Below, piece by piece: positions 7,811 through 16,112 of a stretch of 61,528 bases of DNA. The translations under genes and the position numbers were made by a program. The number at the start of each line of letters is the position of its first letter. Position 1 is the first letter of the stretch. A model generated the notes under the pieces. It searched no databases and had not been told where the DNA came from. It saw only the letters and a list, made by a program, of their open reading frames with translations. The DNA is from Sulfurimonas sp. (lineage in GTDB: Bacteria > Campylobacterota > Campylobacteria > Campylobacterales > Sulfurimonadaceae), in contig NZ_JAQVKA010000003.1 of the NCBI RefSeq assembly GCF_028694895.1, positions 1 to 61,528 of the forward strand, read 5' to 3'.

Positions 7811-9073
7811 ATGAGTTTTATATCTAATAAAAACTTAGAGCAAGCGGACAATGAGGTATTTTCTATCATAGAGGGTGAGTTAAAGAGACAGACTAACCAC
7901 TTAGAGATGATTGCAAGTGAGAACTTTACAAGCCCAGCGGTTATGGAAGCTATGGGTTCAGTTTTTACAAATAAGTACGCTGAGGGTTATCCATATAAGA
8001 GATACTACGGTGGATGTGAATACGCTGATGCTGTTGAGCAGTTGGCGATTGATAGAGCTTGTGAGATATTTGGTTGTAAGTTTGCAAATGTTCAACCACA
8101 CTCAGGAAGCCAAGCAAATGCAGCAGTTTATGCGGCACTTCTTAAAGCTGGAGATAAACTCTTAGGTATGGATTTGAGCCACGGTGGACACTTAACTCAT
8201 GGTAGTAAACCGAGTTTTTCAGGTCAAAACTACTCAAGTTTTACTTATGGTGTTGAGGCTGATGGTAGAATGGATTATGACAAAATTATGGAAATCGCAA
8301 AAGCTGTTCAGCCAAAAATCATAGTTTGTGGCGCTAGTGCTTATGCAAGAGAGATAGACTTTAAAAGGTTCCGCGAGATTGCTGATGCTGTTGGAGCTAT
8401 TATGTTTGCAGATATCGCTCATGTCGCTGGTCTTGTTGCAGCGAACGAGCACATGAGCCCTTTCCCTCACGCTCATGTAGTAACTACAACCACTCATAAG
8501 ACTCTAAGAGGTCCAAGAGGCGGTATGATTATGACTAATGATGAAGATATCGCTAAGAAGATAAACTCTGCTATCTTCCCTGGTATCCAAGGTGGTCCGC
8601 TCGTTCATGTAATCGCTGCAAAAGCTGTTGCTTTTAAAGAGATTTTAGACCCATCATGGAGAGAGTATGCGAAACAAGTAAAGGCAAATGCAAAAGTGCT
8701 TGAAGTTGTTTTAACAAAAAGAGGTTATGATTTGGTCTCTGGTGGAACGGATAACCACTTAGTTTTAGTATCGTTTCTTGACAAAGATTTCTCAGGTAAA
8801 GATGCAGATGCAGCGCTTGAGAGAGCGGGAATCACGGTAAATAAAAACGGTGTTCCAAATGATACAAGAAGTCCTTTTGTAACAAGCGGTATCCGCATAG
8901 GAAGCCCAGCACTAACGGCTAGAGGTATGAAAGAAGCAGAGTTTGAACTAATCGCAAACAAAATCTGTGATGTTTTGGATAATATAAACGATACAGAGCT
9001 ACATGTAAAGATAAACAAAGAGTTAGAAGAGTTAGCAAAAGGCTTTGTGATTTACAACAAATCAACTTTTTAA
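7811..9073 (+). CDS. glyA: Serine hydroxymethyltransferase
   Basis: A 420-residue PLP enzyme that interconverts serine and glycine with tetrahydrofolate, feeding one-carbon units to purine, thymidylate and methionine synthesis. The sequence is canonical: [38 protein letters not shown], and the PLP-binding lysine K230 in [14 protein letters not shown]. Length matches the bacterial enzyme. A strong ribosome site (GCGGAGGT) lies before the ATG. It is followed after 11 bases by the AraC-MGMT gene on the same strand. I see no glycine riboswitch in the 142-base upstream gap. Confidence 0.97.
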   Translation: MSFISNKNLEQADNEVFSIIEGELKRQTNHLEMIASENFTSPAVMEAMGSVFTNKYAEGYPYKRYYGGCEYADAVEQLAIDRACEIFGCKFANVQPHSGSQANAAVYAALLKAGDKLLGMDLSHGGHLTHGSKPSFSGQNYSSFTYGVEADGRMDYDKIMEIAKAVQPKIIVCGASAYAREIDFKRFREIADAVGAIMFADIAHVAGLVAANEHMSPFPHAHVVTTTTHKTLRGPRGGMIMTNDEDIAKKINSAIFPGIQGGPLVHVIAAKAVAFKEILDPSWREYAKQVKANAKVLEVVLTKRGYDLVSGGTDNHLVLVSFLDKDFSGKDADAALERAGITVNKNGVPNDTRSPFVTSGIRIGSPALTARGMKEAEFELIANKICDVLDNINDTELHVKINKELEELAKGFVIYNKSTF

Positions 9074-9084
9074 AAGAGTAAAAA

Positions 9085-9933
9085 ATGGATGAAATTTCAC
9101 TCCTACACGATAACTATAAACAGATTGAAAAAGCCATCAAATATATTGATGAAAATTTCAAAGAGCATCCGTCTATTGATGAGGTTGCTAAAAATATCGG
9201 TATGAGTAAATTTCATTTTATACGAGTTTTTAAAGAGTATGTCGGCGTTACCCCAAAACAGTTTCTGCACTCTGTAACTCTAAACTACGCAAAAGAGCAT
9301 ATAAAAGAGTCCAAATCTATCCTTGATAGTAGTCTAGATATAGGCTTATCGAGCAGTAGCAGACTTCATGAACTTTTTGTAAATCTTATCGGAGTAACTC
9401 CTAAAGAGTGGAGAGAAAAAGGAAAAGATGTCCTTATAACTTACGGTTATGGTGAGACTCCTTTTGGTGAAGCACTCATAGGTTTTACCGATAAAGGTGT
9501 CTGCTATCTGGGCTTTATTGATGAAAACAGAGAAGAGATTTTTCAAAGATTCAACGAACTTTGGGAAAATGCAAATCTATGTTTTGATGAAAAAGCGGCT
9601 CATGAGTACTTAAAAAATATCTTTATAAAAAACAAAAAATACTCCCTCTTTGTAAAGGGAACAAACCTTCAAGTAAATGTCTGGAAAGCCCTCTTAAACC
9701 TCCCAAACGGCGTAGTAGCAACCTACCAAGATATAGCAAACTACCTTGAGAAGCCAAAAGCCACAAGAGCAGTCGCCACCGCCATAGGTAAAAACCACAT
9801 CGGTTATCTCATTCCCTGTCACAGAGTCATCGCAAAAAGCGGAGCGATGAGTGGCTATAGATGGGGGATTGAGAGAAAAAAGATACTTATCGCGTGTGAG
9901 TCAATCCATAACAACAAGATAAGCAATAAGTAA
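9085..9933 (+). CDS. AraC-type HTH fused to methylated-DNA-cysteine S-methyltransferase
   Basis: A 282-residue two-domain protein. Residues about 15-110 hold a double AraC-type helix-turn-helix (PSIDEVAKNIGMSKFHFIRVFK, then TPKEWRE). Residues about 195-275 hold the O6-alkylguanine-DNA alkyltransferase domain with acceptor Cys245 in PCHRVI and the downstream GYRWGIERK. It is like E. coli Ada but lacks the N-terminal four-cysteine methylphosphotriester domain, so it can repair O6-methylguanine but should not sense phosphotriesters in the Ada manner. It may regulate its own gene. It lies 11 bases after glyA and is probably cotranscribed with it. Confidence 0.9.
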   Translation: MDEISLLHDNYKQIEKAIKYIDENFKEHPSIDEVAKNIGMSKFHFIRVFKEYVGVTPKQFLHSVTLNYAKEHIKESKSILDSSLDIGLSSSSRLHELFVNLIGVTPKEWREKGKDVLITYGYGETPFGEALIGFTDKGVCYLGFIDENREEIFQRFNELWENANLCFDEKAAHEYLKNIFIKNKKYSLFVKGTNLQVNVWKALLNLPNGVVATYQDIANYLEKPKATRAVATAIGKNHIGYLIPCHRVIAKSGAMSGYRWGIERKKILIACESIHNNKISNK

Positions 9934-9939
9934 GTAAAC

Positions 9940-9970
9940 ATTCCCAAGCTGGAGCTTGAGGAACGAGGGG
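9940..9970. repeat. REP-like palindromic unit
   Basis: TTCC-CAAGC (9941-9949), loop TGGA, GCTTG-A-GGAA (9954-9963), then CGAGGGG. It forms a 9-bp stem with one bulged A and fills the 37-bp gap between two convergent genes. From memory it resembles the palindromic intergenic repeat with an AAGCTGGAGCTT core that recurs in many bacterial genomes. I see no second copy in this window. It may also act as a bidirectional terminator. Confidence 0.5.
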
Positions 9971-10699
9971 TTACATGCGGTAGTTAGGGCTCCAATTTAG
10001 AGCCAACTTAATTTTCTCAGATGATAACCTATCATCGTCATCTGCTACATTGTATATCTGAGTTGAGTTTTGATTTAGTGCTAAAGCGGCCGCATGTGCC
10101 GCTGCATCAACATGCACTGGTGGTACAAAATCTACTGGAGCATCAAACCCTGTGCCATCGCCATAAAGAAGCCCATTTCTAAGCACTATACCGATAAAAG
10201 GTGCAGAAGTTACTTGCTCTTCTAAGCTTGCGACTGCATGAGATGTTTCGCCGTAAACTGGGTCTTTAAAGTTAAGCAGTGGAGACTTTTCGGTATGTGG
10301 TAACTCTCCCGCCTCATAAACAAAGCCGATGCTTTGTGCAATCATCTTTTTTACGCCAGCTTTAGTTGCAGCATCAACGAGATTTTTTGTGCCTTCTATT
10401 CTTAGTTTTGCATTTCTCACTAGTGCCGCTTCCATTTTTTGTGGGTCTAATCCAGCTGGGAGGTCGGTTAGTTGATGAAAAACTACGCTCGCTTTACTAG
10501 TTACAAGAGCATCTTCTAACTTTTTTTTGTCATAAACATCAACTACAACTGGAGTTACACCGATATCTTCAAGCATTTTTGTTTTCTCACTTGAGCGAGT
10601 AGTTCCAAAAACACTCCAACCATCTTTAACTAATATCTTGCACAATCTTATCCCGATAACACCAGTAGCGCCAGCTACAAATACTATTTTTTGTTGCAT
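9971..10699 (-). CDS. NAD(P)-dependent epimerase/dehydratase family protein (atypical extended SDR)
   Basis: A 242-residue Rossmann-fold protein of the extended SDR type. The nucleotide motif GATGVIG is at 10-16, and an NAKLRIEGTKNLVDAA helix and an SIGFVYE strand follow. The usual catalytic YxxxK reads YGETS here, so the lysine is missing and classic epimerase or reductase chemistry is doubtful. It is short for this family, with little C-terminal substrate domain. Substrate unknown. The start has the ribosome site AAAGGG. It is divergent from the DUF815 gene. Confidence 0.72.
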   Translation of the reverse strand: MQQKIVFVAGATGVIGIRLCKILVKDGWSVFGTTRSSEKTKMLEDIGVTPVVVDVYDKKKLEDALVTSKASVVFHQLTDLPAGLDPQKMEAALVRNAKLRIEGTKNLVDAATKAGVKKMIAQSIGFVYEAGELPHTEKSPLLNFKDPVYGETSHAVASLEEQVTSAPFIGIVLRNGLLYGDGTGFDAPVDFVPPVHVDAAAHAAALALNQNSTQIYNVADDDDRLSSEKIKLALNWSPNYRM

Positions 10700-10738
10700 A
10701 ATCTAACCCTTTTTAAAATAAGCTTCATATATCTATTG

Positions 10739-10744
10739 TAGAAT
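10739..10744 (+). promoter_or_regulatory. Candidate -10 box for the DUF815 gene
   Basis: TAGAAT followed by TGTAGC, 29 bases before the ATG at 10774. Confidence 0.35.
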
Positions 10745-10773
10745 TGTAGCAAGTTAATTAGAGTGGGAAATGA

Positions 10774-11544
10774 ATGCAAAAAAATATTGATTGGGATAAG
10801 ACTTACGCTGCTATTTATAGGGCTAAAAAAGAGTATCTAAAGCCTGTTACAAAGATTGAAGATGTTGGTTTTGAAGACCTTATCGGGATTGAGGAGCAAA
10901 AAACGGCACTCATAAAAAATACAGAGCGATTTTTAGATAATCTCCCATCAAACAATGTCCTTCTTTGGGGTGCAAGAGGTACGGGCAAATCTTCGCTTAT
11001 AAAAGCAGTTCTAAACACTTATGCAAAGAGAGGTTTGAGACTTATTGAGATAGATAGAGATGACCTTGATGATTTGATAGAGATATCTGATGTTATCCGC
11101 GATTTGCCTTACAAGTTCATCATCTTTTGTGATGATTTGTCGTTTGAAGAGGGCGAGAAGGGCTACAAAGGGTTAAAGAGAACCTTGGAAGGCTCGATAG
11201 AAGCTCCACCTGAAAATGTAAAAATATACGCAACCTCAAACAGAAGACATCTTATAACAGAATACCAAAGAGATAACGAGGGCACAAAAGTAGGAAACAA
11301 TGGCGAGATTCACTATTCCGATAGCGTTGAAGAGAAGATTTCACTTAGCGATAGGTTTGGCTTATGGCTCTCTTTTTATCATGGCGACCAAGATGAATAT
11401 CTAGCAGTTGTAGATAGCTACTTTAAAGATTACAAAGGTGATAGGAAACTCTTACATGTAGAGGCTCTACGCTTTGCACAAAGCAGAGCAAGCAAGAGTG
11501 CGAGGACTGCGAAACAGTTTTATAATAGCTACTTTAAAAGATGA
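10774..11544 (+). CDS. DUF815 family AAA-type ATPase
   Basis: A 256-residue cytoplasmic P-loop ATPase. Walker A GARGTGKSS is at 66-74, a Walker B-like FIIFCDDLSFE follows near 120, and a sensor-like IYATSNRRHLI segment near 155. This arrangement and the GxxGYKxLKRTLEGSIE region match DUF815, an uncharacterised AAA family common in proteobacteria. The C-terminal RFAQSRASKSARTAKQF stretch is also conserved in the family. The partner or substrate is unknown. Confidence 0.88.
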   Translation: MQKNIDWDKTYAAIYRAKKEYLKPVTKIEDVGFEDLIGIEEQKTALIKNTERFLDNLPSNNVLLWGARGTGKSSLIKAVLNTYAKRGLRLIEIDRDDLDDLIEISDVIRDLPYKFIIFCDDLSFEEGEKGYKGLKRTLEGSIEAPPENVKIYATSNRRHLITEYQRDNEGTKVGNNGEIHYSDSVEEKISLSDRFGLWLSFYHGDQDEYLAVVDSYFKDYKGDRKLLHVEALRFAQSRASKSARTAKQFYNSYFKR

Positions 11545-11592
11545 AATCATTTGATTAATAAACCTAAAATATCCTCTAAAGGCAAAATCACC

Positions 11593-11598
11593 TAAAAT
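11593..11598 (+). promoter_or_regulatory. Candidate -10 box for the DEAD-box helicase gene
   Basis: TAAAAT followed by ACGC, 26 bases before the ATG at 11625; the gene also has a GAGGGG ribosome site. Confidence 0.45.
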
Positions 11599-11624
11599 AC
11601 GCTCAAATAATAGAGGGGTGATAA

Positions 11625-12860
11625 ATGCCGTTTTCAAAACTTGGACTTTCAGAGAAAATACTACAAGCAGTAGAAAAAAGCGGTTTTTCTAAACCTACAC
11701 CTATTCAAGAAAAAGTTATTCCGCTTGTGCTAGAGCGTCATGATATTATGGCAAAGGCGCAGACTGGAAGCGGGAAGAGTGCTAGTTTTGTTCTGCCTAT
11801 TTTAGAGCTTTTGTCTCGTGAAAGTTATGAGGGCAAAGCGAAGATAAAAGTGCTTGTTTTAACGCCTACAAGAGAGCTAACACAACAGATAGTTGAAGCT
11901 TTTAATACCTTTGGTGCACTTATGAGTAAGAAGCCAAAAGTTGTTGGTGTAATCGGTGGAGAGGGGATTGGCGATCAACTCTTTGAGATTCAAAAAGGGT
12001 GCGATGTTTTGGTGGCTACTTCTGGTAGATTTTTAGACATTTTGAGCAAAAAACAGATGAATCTCTCTCGTGTTGAATTTTTTGTTCTTGATGAAGCGGA
12101 TAATATGCTTGACTTAGGCTTTGCTGAGGAACTTGAACTTATCCTTGAAGCACTTCCTCCAAAGCGTCAAAACCTGCTTTTCTCAGCTACTTATCCATCT
12201 AAAATGCTCGCCATTGCTTCAAAGATTACACAAAATCCTCTTGAGATTAGTATCGAAGAAGAAGAGCCGACAGTTGGAACTATAATTCAACGCGCTATTT
12301 CGGTAAGCCATGAAAACCGCGCTCCTCTTCTTAGACATCTGCTTCGTAGTGAAGGGCATGAACTTGTACTTGTGTTTATGTCAGGTAAAAGAGCAGCTGA
12401 TAATATAGCTGAGAAGTTTAGAAAACATGGATTTGCTGCAGAGTCGTTTCATGGGGATTTGCACCAAGAAGATAGAAACTACACACTTGAAGAGTTTAGA
12501 GCGAAAAAACTCCAAGTGCTTTTTGCTACGGATTTAATCTCAAGAGGTTTGGACATCAACGATATTACATGTGTAATCAACTTTGATCTTCCTCGTTCTA
12601 CTGATGACTATATCCACCGAATAGGACGAACTGCGAGAGCGGGTAAAAGTGGAATGGCTATCTCCTTTATAGACCATGAAGATGAGGCACATTTTCGTCT
12701 GATAGAAAAACGCTCAAACATAAAATTAGAGCGAGAGCAGATAGCGGGTTTTGAACTTTTTGGAGAAGCACCAAAAAAAGAGAAGGGCAAAGAGCCTCTT
12801 AAAGGTAAAGGTAAAAGTAAGAAGGATAAAGCAAGAGAAGCAGCGGCGGGATTACGTTAG
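11625..12860 (+). CDS. DEAD-box RNA helicase, RhlE-like
   Basis: A 411-residue ATP-dependent RNA helicase. Motifs in order: Q motif KPTPIQ (23-28), Walker A AQTGSGKS (45-52), PTREL (81-85), DEAD (156-159), SAT near 187 and HRIGRTARAG near 331. A short Lys/Gly-rich tail follows, as in RhlE-type enzymes. Likely roles are ribosome assembly, RNA turnover or growth in the cold; which of these cannot be decided. It is preceded by its own candidate promoter and is followed by an antiporter gene 71 bases later. Confidence 0.92.
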   Translation: MPFSKLGLSEKILQAVEKSGFSKPTPIQEKVIPLVLERHDIMAKAQTGSGKSASFVLPILELLSRESYEGKAKIKVLVLTPTRELTQQIVEAFNTFGALMSKKPKVVGVIGGEGIGDQLFEIQKGCDVLVATSGRFLDILSKKQMNLSRVEFFVLDEADNMLDLGFAEELELILEALPPKRQNLLFSATYPSKMLAIASKITQNPLEISIEEEEPTVGTIIQRAISVSHENRAPLLRHLLRSEGHELVLVFMSGKRAADNIAEKFRKHGFAAESFHGDLHQEDRNYTLEEFRAKKLQVLFATDLISRGLDINDITCVINFDLPRSTDDYIHRIGRTARAGKSGMAISFIDHEDEAHFRLIEKRSNIKLEREQIAGFELFGEAPKKEKGKEPLKGKGKSKKDKAREAAAGLR

Positions 12861-12931
12861 ATATATAACAACGTTTTTTTAAAATTAGTTTTAGTTTAAT
12901 GAATTTGTAAAGAAAAAGTAAGAGGAGTTGC

Positions 12932-14080
12932 ATGCAAAGTGTTGCATTCTTGTCGGGAATAGTTATTTTAATTTTAGTCGCTCCTATCTTTGCTAGAACA
13001 CTCAAAGTGTCGGTTTCAGTAGTAGAGATAATCTTAGGTGCGTTGGTTGTTTGGGTAGGGTTTGTAGATGCAGGTAACGAAGTTTTAAAAGATATTGCAA
13101 AGATAGGTTTCTTTTATCTAATGTTTTTGGCTGGCGTAGAGGTAAACATTAGAAAGTTTATAAGCTTTAAAGATAAATATCTAAAAAATATTGCCATTTA
13201 TTTTGGCTCTTTATATAGCATCTCCTTTTTACTATATTTTATTTTTGATCTAAACCCTGTTTATATAGTCGTTATCCCTATAGTCTCTTTAGGAATGATT
13301 ATGGTGCTTATAAATGAGCATGGTAAAGAGCATAAATGGCTTGAACTCTCTTTGATAATAGGTGTAATTGGAGAGCTTATAAGTATCTCCGCACTTGTAA
13401 TCTTTGATGCAATAGCAGTTCATGGTTTTGGTGAAGAGTTCTATAAAAACATCTCAATTCTTATCGTTGTTCTTTTTGTTACCGTGTATGCGTTTAAAGC
13501 GCTAGATATGCTTTTTTGGTGGTTTCCAATGCTTAGAAAAACCATTATGCCAGACAATGATAGTATGAGTCAGGATATTAGAGTATCAATGGCGCTCTTT
13601 TTTATTCTCATAGCAATTATGCAGTATCTTCATATAGATATGGTTTTAGGAGCTTTTATAGCAGGTGTTTTTATAGCAAACTTTTTTGATCATAAAGTCG
13701 AACTTCCCCATACGCTTCACCGCGTTGGATTTGGATTTTTGGTGCCTCTGTTTTTTATCTATGTAGGAACAACACTCGACATCAACGTCTTATTTACTAT
13801 GGAGATACTCTACACAGCGAGCTTGATAGTTATCGCTATGGTTATAGCGAGGTTATTTAGCTCATTTGTGGCATATTATAAATATCTCGGAGCTAAAGGG
13901 ACGGTGTTATTTAGCCTTGGAGACTCTATGCCTCTGACATTTTTGATAGCAATCGCCACAATAGCTATAAGTAACAATGCTATTAGTCTAAATGAGTACT
14001 ACGCATTTGTTTTAGCTGCGATAATAGAGGCTATTGTTATCATGGTTATAATTAAAGTGATTTTGAAAAAAGTTAAGTAG
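12932..14080 (+). CDS. Cation:proton antiporter (CPA2, KefB-type membrane domain)
   Basis: A 382-residue integral membrane protein with about 11-12 helices. The LAGVEVNIRKF, GVIGELISISALVIFDA and LGAFIAGVFIANFFDH segments are typical of the Na+/H+ exchanger domain of the CPA2 family. The C-terminal RCK/TrkA-N domain of KefB and KefC is absent, so it consists of the transport domain only. Likely role: K+ or Na+/H+ exchange in the inner membrane. A strong ribosome site (AGAGGAG) precedes the ATG. Confidence 0.83.
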   Translation: MQSVAFLSGIVILILVAPIFARTLKVSVSVVEIILGALVVWVGFVDAGNEVLKDIAKIGFFYLMFLAGVEVNIRKFISFKDKYLKNIAIYFGSLYSISFLLYFIFDLNPVYIVVIPIVSLGMIMVLINEHGKEHKWLELSLIIGVIGELISISALVIFDAIAVHGFGEEFYKNISILIVVLFVTVYAFKALDMLFWWFPMLRKTIMPDNDSMSQDIRVSMALFFILIAIMQYLHIDMVLGAFIAGVFIANFFDHKVELPHTLHRVGFGFLVPLFFIYVGTTLDINVLFTMEILYTASLIVIAMVIARLFSSFVAYYKYLGAKGTVLFSLGDSMPLTFLIAIATIAISNNAISLNEYYAFVLAAIIEAIVIMVIIKVILKKVK

Positions 14081-14100
14081 ATTTTTTATAGCATGATAAG

Positions 14101-14109
14101 TGTTATAAT
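14101..14109 (+). promoter_or_regulatory. Extended -10 promoter for the Na/Pi-type transporter gene
   Basis: TG-T-TATAAT, an extended -10 with a perfect hexamer (14104-14109), followed by AAGCGC. The GTG start is 30 bases downstream. Confidence 0.6.
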
Positions 14110-14139
14110 AAGCGCGAACAACACAAGTAAAGGCGAGAA

Positions 14140-15894
14140 GTGCTAAAGAAGTATTATTACTATTTTTTTCTAGTTTCATTAGTTCTTATTCTTGTTTATA
14201 GCCATGATTATAAGTTGATAATAGCGGGTATTGCCATATTTATAATAGGCATGTCTTTTATGGAAGATGGGTTTAGACTCTTTAGTGGAGGAGTTCTTGA
14301 GAAAATCTTGCATGTAAGCACAGATACGCTTTTAAAGGCAATGGGAACTGGTTTTATAGCAACTACACTGATGCAGAGTTCATCACTTGTATCTATCATT
14401 ATCATCTCTTTTTTAAGTGCAGAGCTCATAACCCTAACTGGAGCTGTCGGAGTTATGCTTGGCTCAAACGTGGCCTCAACTACTACAGCGTGGATAGTAG
14501 CTACTCTTGGCGTAAAGATAGATATAGCTTCTTTTGCAATGCCTATGATAATTTTTGGAGTTGCTCTAAAATTTTCAGACTCAAAGAGTTATCAAGGTGT
14601 AGGCAAGGTACTACTAGGACTTGGATTTGTTTTTTTAGGAATTGGATACACTAAAGATGGTTTTGAACTCTTGCAAGAGACATTTGATATGTCAAAATTT
14701 GCAGTTGAGGGATACTTTGGCGCATTAATTTATATATTTATAGGTGTTGTAATTACGGCTATCTTACGCTCGAGTGGTGCAACTATGGCACTTATTATTA
14801 CGGCTCTTGCAACAAATCAGATAGTTTATATAAATGCTCTTGAGCTAACCATTGGTGCAAATATAGGAACTACTGTAACAGCAATTCTAAGCGCGCTCTC
14901 TTCAAACTCAAATGGTAAGAGGTTAGCGGTTGCACACTTTATTTTCAACATCTCAGCAGCCTTTGTTGCTATCGTTTTTCTCTATCAGCTCAGTGATTTT
15001 ACAACCTTTGTAGCCTCAAAAATAGGTATCGCAGATGATGATTATGCTATGAAATTGGCACTTTTTCATACTATTTTCAATGTTATAGGACTGCTTATAG
15101 TTACTCCTTTTACATCAGTTTTAGTTAAATATCTAAAAACACTTTTTATAGAGGCAAATATTTATGCACTAAAACCTCTTTACTTGGATGAGGTTGTTAT
15201 AAATATTCCAGATGCTGCAATAGAGGCTACAAAAAAAGAGACTATTCGCCTGTATGAAAGTGCAACTGAGGCGATAGCTCACGCTATCTCCCTGCATAGA
15301 CATGAGTTTTTAAAAAGTAAAGATATACCAAATGTTGTAAAAAACTCGCAAGTAAATATGAATACAGATGTAGATGAGTTTTATGCCAAGAAGATAAAAT
15401 CTCTCTATGGTGATATAATTCACTATGCAACACTATCTCAAGAAAATATGTCTCAAGATGATCAAAACCATGTGTACGATTTAAAACTTGCTTCAAGGGA
15501 GATAGTTGAAGCCATAAAAAATATGCGTGATTTACAAAGAAATATCTACTACTATTCAAAATCAAAAAACAACTATATAAAAGATGAGTATAACAACATA
15601 AGAATCTATATCGCAAAGACTATTGATACGATAAACAGGGTTAAAGAGCACGAAGATGAGATGGACACGCTCTCTTCAATAGAGCTTTTAAAAGAGAGCG
15701 TAAAGTCTCTTGATAACATAAAAAACAGTCGTATAGATACACTAATACGAGAAAATAAGATAGACTCAAAGATGGCAACTTCGCTTATAAATGACAACTC
15801 TTTTGCTTATGAAGTAACGCAAAAGCTCTTACGAGCAGCTACAATATTGTGGATAAAAGATAAAGATTTAAGAACATTAGGAGCAGAGATATGA
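14140..15894 (+). CDS. Na/Pi cotransporter family protein with PhoU-like tail
   Basis: A 584-residue inner-membrane protein of the PNaS family. The two inverted family repeats are visible, each with a Ser-rich signature: LMQSSSLVSIII near 70 and LRSSGATMALIITAL near 210. About nine helices fill residues 1-335. Residues 350-580 are helical and charged and resemble the PhoU-like domain found in NptA/YjbB-type members. Transport of sodium with phosphate is the family role; direction and regulation are not clear. The start is GTG at 14140. It overlaps the next gene by ATGA. Confidence 0.87.
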   Translation: MLKKYYYYFFLVSLVLILVYSHDYKLIIAGIAIFIIGMSFMEDGFRLFSGGVLEKILHVSTDTLLKAMGTGFIATTLMQSSSLVSIIIISFLSAELITLTGAVGVMLGSNVASTTTAWIVATLGVKIDIASFAMPMIIFGVALKFSDSKSYQGVGKVLLGLGFVFLGIGYTKDGFELLQETFDMSKFAVEGYFGALIYIFIGVVITAILRSSGATMALIITALATNQIVYINALELTIGANIGTTVTAILSALSSNSNGKRLAVAHFIFNISAAFVAIVFLYQLSDFTTFVASKIGIADDDYAMKLALFHTIFNVIGLLIVTPFTSVLVKYLKTLFIEANIYALKPLYLDEVVINIPDAAIEATKKETIRLYESATEAIAHAISLHRHEFLKSKDIPNVVKNSQVNMNTDVDEFYAKKIKSLYGDIIHYATLSQENMSQDDQNHVYDLKLASREIVEAIKNMRDLQRNIYYYSKSKNNYIKDEYNNIRIYIAKTIDTINRVKEHEDEMDTLSSIELLKESVKSLDNIKNSRIDTLIRENKIDSKMATSLINDNSFAYEVTQKLLRAATILWIKDKDLRTLGAEI

Positions 15895-16094
15895 AAATAG
15901 ATAAACTATTTAAAGGGATAGAAGAGCTATTCTTTAGTGCAAATGGTGAAAAAAAACGAGAAAGATTAAAAGAGAAGCTTCTAAAGAAGATAGCAAAAAC
16001 AAAAAAAGAGTTAAAGCTTGCTCTTAAAAATGAGGAGAAAAAAAGCCTAAAAGATAAGCTCTACATCCTTAAAAAGTTACTTAAGAGGGTTTGA
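15891..16094 (+). CDS. Small lysine-rich coiled-coil protein
   Basis: A 67-residue, very basic protein with no recognised family. After MKIDKLFKGIEELFF it is nearly all Lys, Glu and Leu in heptad-like spacing, suggesting one long helix or coiled coil. Its ATG overlaps the TGA of the transporter gene (ATGA), so it is translationally coupled to it and may act with it. Function unknown. The gene ends inside a strong hairpin shared with the opposing gene. Confidence 0.72.
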   Translation: MKIDKLFKGIEELFFSANGEKKRERLKEKLLKKIAKTKKELKLALKNEEKKSLKDKLYILKKLLKRV

Positions 16095-16112
16095 GGTTTT
16101 ACAAACTCTCTT
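16083..16112. terminator. Strong bidirectional terminator hairpin
   Basis: AAGAGGGTTTG (16083-16093) pairs with CAAACTCTCTT (16102-16112) as an 11-bp stem with one G-U pair and an 8-base loop. The stop codons of both facing genes (TGA 16092-16094 and reverse-strand TAA at 16099-16101) lie within it. TT follows on the plus strand. Confidence 0.6.
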
